Shown: piece after piece, positions 9,841-18,978 of the stretch | Position numbering within the stretch: position 1 is the first letter of the stretch | How the letters are laid out: each line of letters starts with the position of its first letter | Assembly: GCA_002707155.1 (NCBI GenBank) | Contig: PAME01000012.1 | Coordinates: 1 to 61,546 of the forward strand | Source of the DNA: Crocinitomicaceae bacterium | GTDB taxonomy: Bacteria > Bacteroidota > Bacteroidia > Flavobacteriales_G > Salibacteraceae | DNA: 61,546 nt | Direction: 5' to 3' | Program-made: the position numbers and the translations under genes | The notes under the pieces: generated by a model | The model's database searches: none | What the model saw: the letters and a program-made list of their open reading frames with translations, nothing else | What the model was told of the DNA's origin: nothing

Positions 9841-10817
9841 TCTTCAAAAAATAAAGAGTCATTTATTTTCTTGAGCACATTATCCAGCTTCACTGCTGAT
9901 TCAGCAACATGATGCACAAAGTCTGAGTGCTCCATGGTTTCATGCTTTTCTAATTCTATTAAACTTAAAATATTGCTCAATGGCCCTCTAACGTCATGCG
10001 AGTTCATGCGAACATATTCCGATAACATTTTGTTTTTTTGATTTAGGCTTTCGTTTCTTTTCTCCAACTCTTTTTGATATTTCACTAAATCGCTTACTTC
10101 GAAATTCACTCCTTTTACTTCGACAACTTCTCCGTTTACTATCCACGGCCGTACTCGACTAAAAAAATACCGCTAAGGTTCTTTATTGTCCAAACGCATT
10201 CTAAAATTGAGTTCTGTGCTTTTTCCTTTGCTCCCAACAGACCGTATTGCTTGCAGCACTTTATCGGCATCTTCAGGGTGAATTTTTTTTAAAATAGAAG
10301 ATACCGGTGGAGGTGCTTCTGTGGAGTCTGCACCCCAAATTTTAAAATTCCCTTCGCTCCAATGATTTTCTAAGGTTTTAGGATTAACCCACCAACTGCC
10401 CATTTTACCAATTTCTTCGGTATCTTTTAGTGCTTCAGCTGTTTCCAGGGCAAGAATTTCATCTTCTTCGGGCGTATTTATAAAACTGCCAAACTCAAGT
10501 AAATAAACAACACCTTCCTTTTTAATGTATTGCCAGTCAAGTTCAACCCACTTTAACTCCTTATTATAGAATAGGCGTAATTGAATTTTTGCCGATTCTT
10601 GATTCTCCTTTATTTCAGATAAGCTCCGGTTTACTCGTTTTTTATCTTCATCGGCAACTAAATACTCAAACCTTAAATTCTTTGGAGCTTTAGGTGACCC
10701 AAAAAGTTGGTTTTTAGTGTAGCTAGAAATTTTTAAAATTTCGAATTGGGCATCAAGTAAGATGATGGGCTGTTTTGAAACTTTAAAAATGAAAAAATTG
10801 CTTACTTCTTGCTGCAT
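9837..10817 (-). pseudogene. PAS/HisKA signalling gene interrupted by an in-frame TAG
   Basis: Two open frames (10173-10817 and 9837-10109, minus) lie in the same frame, separated by a TAG at 10173-10175 and 20 further sense codons. Read through the stop, they form one protein of about 326 residues: a PAS-like sensor module (about 1-105), a second PAS domain with its PAC end (FRMRLDN before the stop, YFFSRVRP and VKGVNFEVSDLVKYQ after it), and a HisKA-like helix with NSHDVRGPLSNIL. The frame then ends at SLFFED with no HATPase_c domain. The stop falls in the middle of the second PAS fold, so the upstream product would be truncated. A TGG-to-TAG or CAG-to-TAG change would explain it. The 3' end overlaps the ABC-F gene end by 4 bases. 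Confidence 0.8.
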
Positions 10818-11006
10818 AATAGAACTAACGTCGAATAATATAAAACTGTTGGCTCAAAGTTAATTAGGGGATCCCGAATCTCGGTTTAATCTTTTGAATT
10901 GTAATTATTTCGACAGTATTTGTTGTGAATTTGAGGCTGAAAACTTCTGTTATTAATTTGATTTAATTCTTGCCAGATTCAAACAAGAATAGGAGATTTG
11001 GACGGA

Positions 11007-13043
11007 ATGAAATTGTGCATTGCCGAGAAACCAAGTGTCGCTAAAGATATAGCCCAAATTATTGGAGCAACCAACCGAAATGACGGGTATTGGGAAGGTA
11101 ATGGCTATTGGGTTTCATGGACATTTGGGCATTTATGCACCTTAAAAGAACCAGCAGACTATACCCCCGATTGGAAACAATGGAATATCAATGTGTTACC
11201 CATGATTCCAGAAAACTTCGGAATTAAACTAATTGAAAATGGGGGTGTGAAAAAGCAATTTGACACCATTGCTCATTTAGTTCAAAACTGCGATGAAGTA
11301 ATAAACTGTGGTGATGCTGGCCAAGAGGGAGAATTGATTCAGCGCTGGGTGTTGTCCAAAGCAAAAAACAAAAAACCAATAAAACGACTTTGGATTTCTT
11401 CCTTGACTAAGGAAGCTATTCAAGAAGGATTTGAAAATCTAAAAGAAGGATTGAAGTACGATAATTTATACGCTGCTGGAACGGCAAGGGCAATTGGAGA
11501 TTGGCTGTTGGGCATGAATGCAACCCGATTGTACACTTTGAAGTTTGGAGCCTTTAAGCAAGTGTTTTCAGTTGGTAGAGTGCAAACTCCAACTTTGGCT
11601 TTAATTGTAGAACGCCAAAAAGAAATTGATGCTTTTGTATCCGAAACCTATTACGACCTTAAAACGATTTATCGCGATGTAGAATTTGCTGGAACGAAAG
11701 GAAAGCTTAAGGAAAAAGAAAAGGGAGAAGAAATCATTGCTTCAATCAAAGAGGTTGATTTCGAGATAAAATCGTACACCCAAAAAGAAGGAAAAGAACT
11801 GGCTCCTTCCTTATTTGATTTGACTTCGATTCAAGTGGAATGCAACAAGAAGTTTGGCTACACCGCCGAGGAAACTTTGACTTATGTGCAGCATTTGTAC
11901 GAACAAAAATTGGTGACCTATCCAAGAGTAGATACCACTTATTTGCCAAATGATGTTTACCCGAAAATTCCAGCGATTTTAAAAAACTTGACCGCATATG
12001 CAAAGTATACGGAATCGCTGCTAGGAAAGAAGATTCGGAAAACGACCAAGGTTTTTAACGACAAAAAAGTAACCGATCACCACGCTATAATTCCAACAGG
12101 AGAAGACCCTTCAAAGGTTGGACTGAACTTACAGCAGAAAAAAGTTTACGATTTGATTACCCGTCGATTTATAGCCGTTTTTTATCCCGATTGTAAGGTG
12201 AGCAACACTACTGTATTGGGCATGGCGTTGAAACACGACTTTCGTGCAACGGGTAAGCAAATTTTGGAACCGGGTTGGCGGGTGTTGTTTGAGTCAAAAA
12301 GCAAAGATTCGAAATCGAACGATGAAGAGCAGGTGATGCCTGTTTTTGAAAAAGGAGAAAAAGGACCACATGAACCAGAATTGGTTGAAAAGCAGACCAA
12401 AGCACCGAGTTATTTTACGGAGGCGACTTTGTTGCGTGCTATGGAATCGGCGGGGAAACAAGTAGACGATGTTGAATTGCGCGAACTGATGAAGGAAAAC
12501 GGAATTGGCCGTCCATCTACTCGGGCAAACATTATTGAAAAACTATTTTCTAGGAAATATTTGGTGCGCCAAAAGAAAAGAATTCTTGCCACTGCTACCG
12601 GAAAAGAATTGATTGATTTGATTGAAACCGATTTGCTGAAATCCGCTGAATTGACTGGAGTTTGGGAAAAGAAGATACGAGATATTGAGCACGGAACTTA
12701 TGATGTTAAGTCTTTCAAAGCTGAACTGAATCAAATGGTCAGAGAATTAGCCGAACAGGTAAAAAGTCAGCAGTACAAGCAAAAACAAACGGTTTGCCCT
12801 AAGTGCGAAATTGGCCATTTGATAAGAGGAAAGACGGCTTGGGGTTGCTCCGATTGGAAAAAGGGCTGCAAGTTTACTTTACCGTTTGAATACAAGGGAA
12901 TTACTATCAGTGATAGTGAATTGCAAGAATTATTGCAAAAAGGAGAGTCAAAATACAACTACATTTTCAATAAAAAGAAACCAAAAGAGTTGAAGAAAAT
13001 GGTGTTTAATGACAAATTGAAGTTGGGGGTTGGTAAATCTTGA
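11007..13043 (+). CDS. topB: DNA topoisomerase III (type IA)
   Basis: About 678 residues. The N-terminus KLCIAEKPSVAKDIA and NCGDAGQEGELIQRW are the Toprim signature of type IA topoisomerases. SVGRVQTPTLALIVERQKEI is the typical topoisomerase III segment, and the catalytic tyrosine is in TYPRVDTTYLP (about 305). ATEATLLRAM-like and GIGRPSTRA motifs follow, and the C-terminus holds a zinc-ribbon-like CPKCEIGHL...GC...GC region. It relaxes or decatenates DNA by single-strand passage. I prefer ATG 11007 over TTG 10998: AGGAGA at 10991-10996 lies 10 bases before the ATG but only one base before the TTG. Confidence 0.95.
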   Translation: MKLCIAEKPSVAKDIAQIIGATNRNDGYWEGNGYWVSWTFGHLCTLKEPADYTPDWKQWNINVLPMIPENFGIKLIENGGVKKQFDTIAHLVQNCDEVINCGDAGQEGELIQRWVLSKAKNKKPIKRLWISSLTKEAIQEGFENLKEGLKYDNLYAAGTARAIGDWLLGMNATRLYTLKFGAFKQVFSVGRVQTPTLALIVERQKEIDAFVSETYYDLKTIYRDVEFAGTKGKLKEKEKGEEIIASIKEVDFEIKSYTQKEGKELAPSLFDLTSIQVECNKKFGYTAEETLTYVQHLYEQKLVTYPRVDTTYLPNDVYPKIPAILKNLTAYAKYTESLLGKKIRKTTKVFNDKKVTDHHAIIPTGEDPSKVGLNLQQKKVYDLITRRFIAVFYPDCKVSNTTVLGMALKHDFRATGKQILEPGWRVLFESKSKDSKSNDEEQVMPVFEKGEKGPHEPELVEKQTKAPSYFTEATLLRAMESAGKQVDDVELRELMKENGIGRPSTRANIIEKLFSRKYLVRQKKRILATATGKELIDLIETDLLKSAELTGVWEKKIRDIEHGTYDVKSFKAELNQMVRELAEQVKSQQYKQKQTVCPKCEIGHLIRGKTAWGCSDWKKGCKFTLPFEYKGITISDSELQELLQKGESKYNYIFNKKKPKELKKMVFNDKLKLGVGKS

Positions 13044-13089
13044 TTTTAATTATTACCAACGAATCAATACCTTGCGTGTACTAATTAAT

Positions 13090-13951
13090 GTGCTAAAAAT
13101 AGTTTTGAGTAACGAGGATATACCCACATAAGTACGGCCTTTCAAGGGCTTACATTTCTTCTAGAAGAATAAAGGTTGATGCTCGTTTTCCTGAGATAGC
13201 GCACCGTCATAATTTTTTTCAAGTCCTTTTTATTGAAGAGGGTTCGGGGACTCATGAAATTGATTTTGTGAAATATAAAACCGCTCCCAAATCAATTCAT
13301 TTTGTTGGAAAAGGAAGGGTGCACAGAGTTGATTTTTCAGAAGACACTCAAGGGGATGTTTTTACATTTCCGGAAGAGTTGTATAGTGGTAGCGAGGCTG
13401 AAGTGCAATTGCTACACTCTCTTATATTTTTCAGAACTGGCGCACATCCAATTTTAAAACCAAGCGCGGCAGATTTGGTCGATTTGACTGAAATGTTAAT
13501 TCAGGTTCGGAAAGCCTTAAAAACGAATTCGTTAGACGTGAGTAAATTTTTGTTTCTTGCTTTTTTAGCTCGACTTAGAGAGGCTTATTCAAAAAAAGTG
13601 GCACAACCAGCAAGTGAATCTTCATCTGAATTTATTGCCTTTAGAAATGCAATAAAATTATCAGGATTGGAAACCAACAATATTGATGAAATTGCCGATT
13701 CGTTAAAAATTCAAGTTACTCGACTCAATCAAATTTGTAAAAGAGAAACGGGTAAAACCGCTTTGCAATTATTGCATGAACGAAAAGTGTTGGGAGCAAA
13801 AAGAATGTTGGTTTATACATCCAAACAGATCAAAGAAGTTAGTCTGGAATGTGGGTTTGTAGATGTAGCTTATTTCAATCGCTTTTTTAAAAAGCACACC
13901 AGTTTATCGCCGAGTCAGTTCAAGGCTGAGTATAAAAGTACCAACGAATAA
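13090..13951 (+). CDS. AraC-family transcriptional regulator with an apparent N-terminal frameshift
   Basis: The C-terminal ~100 residues form an AraC-type double helix-turn-helix (KRMLVYTSKQIKEVSLECGF, VDVAYFNRFFKKHTSLSPSQF). The N-terminal effector domain is cupin-like and clearly begins before the first usable start codon (GTG 13268), because in-frame sequence from 13109 reads HRHNFFQVLFIEEGSGTHEIDF, a typical AraC-binding beginning. No ATG, GTG or TTG exists in that frame between 13109 and 13268. The adjacent frame starts at GTG 13090 (or TTG 13072) and reads SNEDIP just before a TAA at 13129; removing one base near 13123-13130 joins the two into about 286 residues. This is either a sequencing indel or a mutation. 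Target genes are unknown; the YheT-like hydrolase gene follows. Confidence 0.75.
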
Positions 13952-13990
13952 GTCCTCGATTTATTTATAGAATGTTGACCTTTGCAGACA

Positions 13991-14950
13991 ATGACATTTG
14001 ATGATTCTAAATTTCGACCTTCGCTTCTTTTTCGAAGTGCACACTTCAATACGATATACCCAAATCGTAAACGAAAGGTAGAAGGCGTTAACTATACCCG
14101 TAAGCGATTGACTACTTGGGATAATGATTTTGTTGATCTCGATTTTTCTAAAATAGGAAGTAAGCAATTGGTTTTAGTATTGCATGGATTAGAGGGAAAC
14201 TCCGATAGGCAGTATGCTAGAGGAATGGTTAAAATGGCCAATCAACGCGGGTTTGATGCCATGGTATTCAATCAAAGAAGTTGTTCGGGTGAAATGAATT
14301 TATTGCCAACGTCTTATCATTCTGGTAAAAGTGATGACTTGAAATTTGTGATTGAAGAAATTGCTAAAGACTACGAGTCTATTTTTTTAGTTGGGTTCAG
14401 TTTGGGGGGCAATATTTTACTGAAGTACCTTGGCGAGCAGGGGAGTATTGTTTTAAAACAAATTAAAAAAGCCGTAGCGATTTCAGTTCCCGTTGATTTG
14501 TCCGATTCGGCCATTCAACTTGCAAAAAGACAGAACTGGATTTATATGCGTCGCTTTCTTAAAACGTTAAAGGCTAAAACCACAAAAAAAATGCAGCAGT
14601 TTGAAGCGCTTTCTATTTCTATTGATGAACTCAACAGCTGCAATTCTTTCATTGATTTTGATAATTTGTATACGGCTCCCGTTCATGGTTTTAAGGACGC
14701 AAACGATTATTGGAAGCAAGCTAGCTCTAAACAATTCTTAAACGACATAGCGTTGCCTACACTTTTAGTAAACGCACTAGACGATCCTTTTCTTGGAAAG
14801 CATTGCTACCCTTATCAAGAAGCAAAACTCAATAAGCAGCTAGAACTAATAACACCAAAACACGGCGGTCATGTAGGGTTTGGCGAGTCTTTTAATATAG
14901 AAAATCCACTTTGGACCGAAGGTTTGGCCATGCAGTTTTTTACCTCGTAA
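13991..14950 (+). CDS. YheT-like alpha/beta hydrolase
   Basis: About 319 residues. LVLHGLEGNSDRQYARGM is the oxyanion-region signature of the YheT/ABHD1-3 family, GFSLGGN holds the nucleophile Ser, LDDPFLG supplies the acid and GGHVGFG the catalytic His, so the triad is complete. No signal peptide; cytosolic esterase or lipase-like activity is likely but the substrate is unknown. ATG 13991 is chosen over TTG 13982 because the shorter start gives the usual family N-terminus. It starts 39 bases after the AraC regulator gene. Confidence 0.88.
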   Translation: MTFDDSKFRPSLLFRSAHFNTIYPNRKRKVEGVNYTRKRLTTWDNDFVDLDFSKIGSKQLVLVLHGLEGNSDRQYARGMVKMANQRGFDAMVFNQRSCSGEMNLLPTSYHSGKSDDLKFVIEEIAKDYESIFLVGFSLGGNILLKYLGEQGSIVLKQIKKAVAISVPVDLSDSAIQLAKRQNWIYMRRFLKTLKAKTTKKMQQFEALSISIDELNSCNSFIDFDNLYTAPVHGFKDANDYWKQASSKQFLNDIALPTLLVNALDDPFLGKHCYPYQEAKLNKQLELITPKHGGHVGFGESFNIENPLWTEGLAMQFFTS

Positions 14951-14992
14951 TTCTAAAATAAAAAGCAGTTCTTTGCTTTCTGAATTTGAACT

Positions 14993-16345
14993 ATGGAATC
15001 GATAACATTTTCTGATCTCAATTTATCAAAACAGTTGCAAAATGCTGTTACTGATTTAGGTTTTACCGAACCTACGCCTATTCAAGTAAAAGCCTTTTCG
15101 GTTATTCGTTCGGGAAAGGATATGGTGGGTGTTTCGCAGACAGGAACTGGAAAAACCTTGGCATATAGCCTACCCATTCTGCAAGATCTGAGCTTTTCTG
15201 AGCAAATTCACCCGCGGGTACTGATTTTAGTGCCCACAAGAGAACTTGTTGTGCAAGTTGCAGAGCAGCTAGAAACTTACGCCGAGTATATGAACTGCAG
15301 AATTATAGGCGTGTATGGTGGGGTTAATATCAATACACAAAAGATTGCAGTGTCACACGGAATGGACATTTTAGTTGCCACTCCGGGCAGGCTGTATGAT
15401 TTGGTGCTTGCGCGTTCAATTCAACTTAAAAGCATAACGAAATTGGTAATCGATGAAGTAGACGTTATGCTCGACCTCGGTTTTCGATTTCAACTTACTA
15501 ATTTGTTTGAGTTGATGCCCAAGAAGCGTCAAAACACTATGTTCTCTGCAACCATGACGAACGATATCAGCGTGCTTATTGAAGACTTTTTTACAAAACC
15601 AGAGAAAGTAACCATTGAAGTAAGTGGAACCCCATTAGATAATATTGAACAATCAAGTTACGCCGTACCCAACTTTTACACCAAAGCCAACCTGCTCATG
15701 CATTTAGTGCAAGATGCTGAGGAATTCTCAAAAGTGTTAGTGTTTTTGTCGAGCAAAAGACAGGCTGATCGATTGTATGAAACCTTAGAGGAGTTCATGG
15801 TTTCTGACGTAACAATTGTTCATTCTAATAAATCTCAGAATTATAGGTTACGATCCATAAAACAGTTTGAGGAAGGAGAGAAGCGTATTCTTATTTCTAC
15901 CGACGTAATGGCCCGAGGTTTAGATATTGAAAACACAAGTCATGTAATCAATTTTGATACACCAGAATTTCCTGAGAATTATATGCACCGCATTGGTAGA
16001 ACCGGTCGAGCGGGTAACGCTGGGAAGGCAATTTTGTTTTTTACTGAAAAAGAGGCGCCTAATAAAACGCAGATAGAAGCGCTCATGGATCTCAAAATTC
16101 CAGTTCGTAAAATTCCAAACGAAGTAGAAGAGTCAAAGGAACTGACGCCAGATGAGAAACTAAAGGTGCGTGAAATTTCAATTATCTCTAAGCAAGATGC
16201 GCAGAGTGGAGCAGGAATTCACAAGAAAAAAGCTAAGAATCAAAAGGTGAATCTAGGCAGTAAATGGAAGCGCGATGGCCCTAAATATAAGAAACCAAAA
16301 TCGAGAGGAGATAAGGGTTTTAATCAGCGGTATAAGAAAAAGTAG
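14993..16345 (+). CDS. DEAD-box family RNA helicase with a DEVD motif II
   Basis: A 450-residue helicase with Q motif (FTEPTPIQ), Walker A SQTGTGKT, PTREL (Ia), TPGR (Ib), SAT (III), and C-terminal domain motifs VFLSSKRQADRLYETL, DVMARGLDI (V) and HRIGRTGRAG (VI). Motif II reads DEVD (in LVIDEVDVMLDLGF) rather than DEAD; DExD variants keep the catalytic acidic residues, so activity is expected. The last ~60 residues are a strongly basic tail (KKKAKNQK, KYKKPKSRGDKG), like RhlE-type helicases in Bacteroidota that help ribosome assembly or mRNA turnover. Confidence 0.94.
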   Translation: MESITFSDLNLSKQLQNAVTDLGFTEPTPIQVKAFSVIRSGKDMVGVSQTGTGKTLAYSLPILQDLSFSEQIHPRVLILVPTRELVVQVAEQLETYAEYMNCRIIGVYGGVNINTQKIAVSHGMDILVATPGRLYDLVLARSIQLKSITKLVIDEVDVMLDLGFRFQLTNLFELMPKKRQNTMFSATMTNDISVLIEDFFTKPEKVTIEVSGTPLDNIEQSSYAVPNFYTKANLLMHLVQDAEEFSKVLVFLSSKRQADRLYETLEEFMVSDVTIVHSNKSQNYRLRSIKQFEEGEKRILISTDVMARGLDIENTSHVINFDTPEFPENYMHRIGRTGRAGNAGKAILFFTEKEAPNKTQIEALMDLKIPVRKIPNEVEESKELTPDEKLKVREISIISKQDAQSGAGIHKKKAKNQKVNLGSKWKRDGPKYKKPKSRGDKGFNQRYKKK

Positions 16346-16387
16346 CTAATTGTTTACGCTCACCACTTGCGTAAAATCATTAAGTTA

Positions 16388-16401
16388 AAGTACATGTACT
16401 T
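16388..16401. promoter_or_regulatory. Perfect 14-base palindrome upstream of the MFS gene
   Basis: AAGTACATGTACTT is a perfect inverted repeat, 45 bases before the start codon of the MFS exporter and 43 bases after the helicase gene. Its position and symmetry fit an operator for a dimeric repressor, but no regulator gene adjoins it and no second copy was noticed in the window. Confidence 0.35.
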
Positions 16402-16445
16402 AATTAAAATGAATTAATTATGATACGCTTTTTGTTTCCAGATAA

Positions 16446-17663
16446 ATGAAAAAAAAATACATACCAGCATATTTACTCACCTTCGTTAATGTACTTGGGT
16501 TTAGTATTCTCATGCCAGTTTTACCCTTCATTGTGGCAAAGTTCGGTACACCACAATGGGTTTATGGATTGCTGATAACCTTATATTCTACTTTCCAGTT
16601 TATTGGTGCTCCCATATTGGGCTCATTGTCTGATCAAAAAGGTAGAAAACCCATATTGATGTTAAGCCAAGCAGGAACTTTGCTAAGCTGGGTTATATTT
16701 TTAATTGCGCTTTATATTCCAAATACTTATGTGCTTGGTATTTCAATTCCAATTCTCATTATTGCTTTTTCCAGAATATTTGATGGAGTTACTGGCGGAA
16801 ATACTTCAGTGACTAATGCTTATGTAGCCGATATAACTACCCGTGATGAGAAGTCCTATATTTTTGGTTATTTAGGCGGTATTGCCGGTCTTGGGATGAT
16901 TATAGGCCCGGGTTTGGGAGGAGTGGCTGCCTCAACTTCCTTTGAGTATGCCGGAACTTTAATCGTAGCTCTTTTGGTGTCTTCTGTAACCTTGATTTCT
17001 ATTTATGCTTGGATGAAAGAATCGCACTTTCCTGAAGCTTCAATTCAGAAGCCTACTTTTTCTTTCAAAAAAACTTTTTTGGTGGTTTCCAGAATTAAAG
17101 AAGTTGATCCCGGTGAAAAAATAAAATTGCTCTTTTTACTCAAGGTAATTTTTGCTACTATGATGGCATTTTACATTGGTAGCATCGCTTTGTTCCTTAT
17201 CGATCTTTTTGATTTCAATGAAAAGGAATTAGGTATGTTCATGTTTGTCGTTGGTATCTTTTTGTCTTTCAATCAAGCGTTCTTATCAAAAAAAGTAATC
17301 GCCAAAATTGGAGAGTTTAATACCTTGAAAGTTGGGCTAGCGTGCTCATTTGTGGGCCTGTTTTGTATAACGCTAACAGATCATTTATGGCTGTTCATTG
17401 CATTTTATTACATACTTAACTTAGGGCTGTCTTTGACTTTTCCGACCTTTAATAGCCTTATTTCTATACATGCAGACCCTAAAAAGCAGGGAGAAATCAT
17501 GGGCATTAGCGATTCATTAAATTCATTGGCTATGGCATTGTTTCCCGTTGTGGCAGCTGCAGCTTATGGGCTAATAGAATATAAGCTATATTACCTTATG
17601 AGTGCATTGCCGTTTTTGGCGTTAGTTATTGCAGTAATAAAAGGTAAACGGGCAGGATTGTAA
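16446..17663 (+). CDS. MFS drug-exporter-like transporter (DHA1/TCR type)
   Basis: A 405-residue protein with about 12 hydrophobic helices. Motif A between helices 2 and 3 reads GSLSDQKGRKPIL, and motif C in helix 5 reads GGIAGLGMIIGPGLGG, both typical of 12-helix drug:proton antiporters related to tetracycline exporters. It should act in the inner membrane. The substrate cannot be read from the sequence, so resistance is not claimed. A bidirectional terminator follows, and a palindrome lies upstream. Confidence 0.9.
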   Translation: MKKKYIPAYLLTFVNVLGFSILMPVLPFIVAKFGTPQWVYGLLITLYSTFQFIGAPILGSLSDQKGRKPILMLSQAGTLLSWVIFLIALYIPNTYVLGISIPILIIAFSRIFDGVTGGNTSVTNAYVADITTRDEKSYIFGYLGGIAGLGMIIGPGLGGVAASTSFEYAGTLIVALLVSSVTLISIYAWMKESHFPEASIQKPTFSFKKTFLVVSRIKEVDPGEKIKLLFLLKVIFATMMAFYIGSIALFLIDLFDFNEKELGMFMFVVGIFLSFNQAFLSKKVIAKIGEFNTLKVGLACSFVGLFCITLTDHLWLFIAFYYILNLGLSLTFPTFNSLISIHADPKKQGEIMGISDSLNSLAMALFPVVAAAAYGLIEYKLYYLMSALPFLALVIAVIKGKRAGL

Positions 17664-17666
17664 AAC

Positions 17667-17694
17667 AAAAAGCCCCGAATTTCGAGGCTTTTAA
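17667..17694. terminator. Bidirectional intrinsic terminator between MFS and desaturase genes
   Basis: Arms AAAAGCCCCGAA and TTCGAGGCTTTT pair except at one position and are flanked by A-rich sequence on the left and T-rich on the right, so the hairpin can end transcription from both convergent genes. Confidence 0.85.
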
Positions 17695-17720
17695 ATCAAT
17701 GAATATTTTAATCGGAAATT

Positions 17721-18815
17721 CTAGATTTTTCCCATTCCTAGTTTATACAACAGACTGAAATGACTTTTAAGCGCGTCTAAGAACGTTGTGTGATGGTGAT
17801 AGGGAAGGTCATATTCCTTAGCTGTTTCCTTTACAATTTTAGATACTTCTTTAAAGTGTACGTGACAAATTGTAGGGAATAAATGATGTTCAATTTGATA
17901 ATTTAAACCACCAACAAACCAAGAAAAGAATGAACTTTTATTGGCGTAGTTTGCTGTTGTATGTAATTGGTGAATTGCCCAGTTATTTTCTACACTATTC
18001 TTTTCATCAGGTAAATAAAAATTCGTTTCCTCAATCACATGTGCTGTCTGAAAAATAAGAGCTAAAATTAATCCACTCATAAAGTGCATTATTAAAAAAC
18101 CAGTCATTATTTGCCACCATGGCAAATCGATTAAAATTATAGGAAGCACAATCGTTAAACCTATATACCATAACTTATGAAATAGTATTTCAGCAAATGC
18201 ACGTCCAAAAGTTAAGTCTTGTCCCTTTAATAATCCCATTCTATTGTAACGCACCAATTGCTCGAAATCTTTACCGATAAACCAATAAATGGTCAATATA
18301 CCATAAAGAATTGGGGCATATAACACCTGAAACTTGTAGATTCCTTTTTTCGGTTGATTTGGTGAAAAGCGAACAATTCCTTGCTTTTCAATATCTTCAT
18401 CGTACCCGTCAATGTTTGTGAATGTGTGGTGTAACACGTTGTGTTGAATTCTCCAATTGGCGGGATAACCACCTAAAAAATTCAGTAAAAACCCCATTGC
18501 AGAATTCAACGTCTTATTTTTTGAGTAAGCGCCGTGGTTTGCATCATGCATAATAGCAAGTCCAATTCCAGAAATACCAAAGCCCATAAGAATCCACATT
18601 GCAGTTACCCCCGCAAATGAAGAAACGACACCGGTAAGCATTAATATTAAAGGCAAAGTGTAAAGAGTAATCATTACGGCCGACTTTATTTGCATACGGG
18701 TATCTCCGTATTTGCTAATGTTATTATCCTTGAAATGTTTATTTACTCTTTTACGGAGTTCTTTAAAAAATTCAGGGCGGTCTTGTACGTTAAACTTTAC
18801 AGTGTCAACACTCAT
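17721..18815 (-). CDS. Membrane fatty acid desaturase (acyl-CoA/acyl-lipid type)
   Basis: About 364 residues with the three histidine boxes of membrane di-iron desaturases: HDANH (box 1), HNVLHH (box 2) and QIEHH (box 3, followed by LFP). The QxxHH third box and GGLNYQIEHHLFP context resemble linoleoyl-CoA or front-end desaturases, but there is no fused cytochrome b5 domain. Four or more membrane helices lie between boxes. It introduces a double bond into membrane fatty acids; the position is not predictable. The frame is open 31 codons further upstream, but ATG 18815 is preferred: GAGG lies about 9 bases before it and the extension is not protein-like. Confidence 0.92.
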   Translation of the reverse strand: MSVDTVKFNVQDRPEFFKELRKRVNKHFKDNNISKYGDTRMQIKSAVMITLYTLPLILMLTGVVSSFAGVTAMWILMGFGISGIGLAIMHDANHGAYSKNKTLNSAMGFLLNFLGGYPANWRIQHNVLHHTFTNIDGYDEDIEKQGIVRFSPNQPKKGIYKFQVLYAPILYGILTIYWFIGKDFEQLVRYNRMGLLKGQDLTFGRAFAEILFHKLWYIGLTIVLPIILIDLPWWQIMTGFLIMHFMSGLILALIFQTAHVIEETNFYLPDEKNSVENNWAIHQLHTTANYANKSSFFSWFVGGLNYQIEHHLFPTICHVHFKEVSKIVKETAKEYDLPYHHHTTFLDALKSHFSLLYKLGMGKI

Positions 18816-18863
18816 ATATATTTTCCTCTTTTTAATGCCGTTATCAAGCTTTTCATTAAATGA

Positions 18864-18871
18864 CAAATTTA
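18864..18871 (-). promoter_or_regulatory. Candidate -7 box of the desaturase gene
   Basis: On the minus strand the sequence reads TAAATTTG, a full match to the Bacteroidota -7 consensus TAnnTTTG, about 50 bases before the desaturase start. No good -33 TTTG is seen 19 bases upstream, so support is moderate. Confidence 0.35.
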
Positions 18872-18978
18872 ACCATAATAAGGTTCTAACTCGTGTGACT
18901 TTGGTCATAACTCAACATCAAACTGTGAGTTCCAAAACTAAGTTAGGTTTGCCTTATTGCTATTTGTAGTATTGTCTT

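Noticed and set aside
16446..17663. Tetracycline resistance gene
   Set aside because: Only general DHA1/TCR motifs are present, so a specific drug cannot be assigned.
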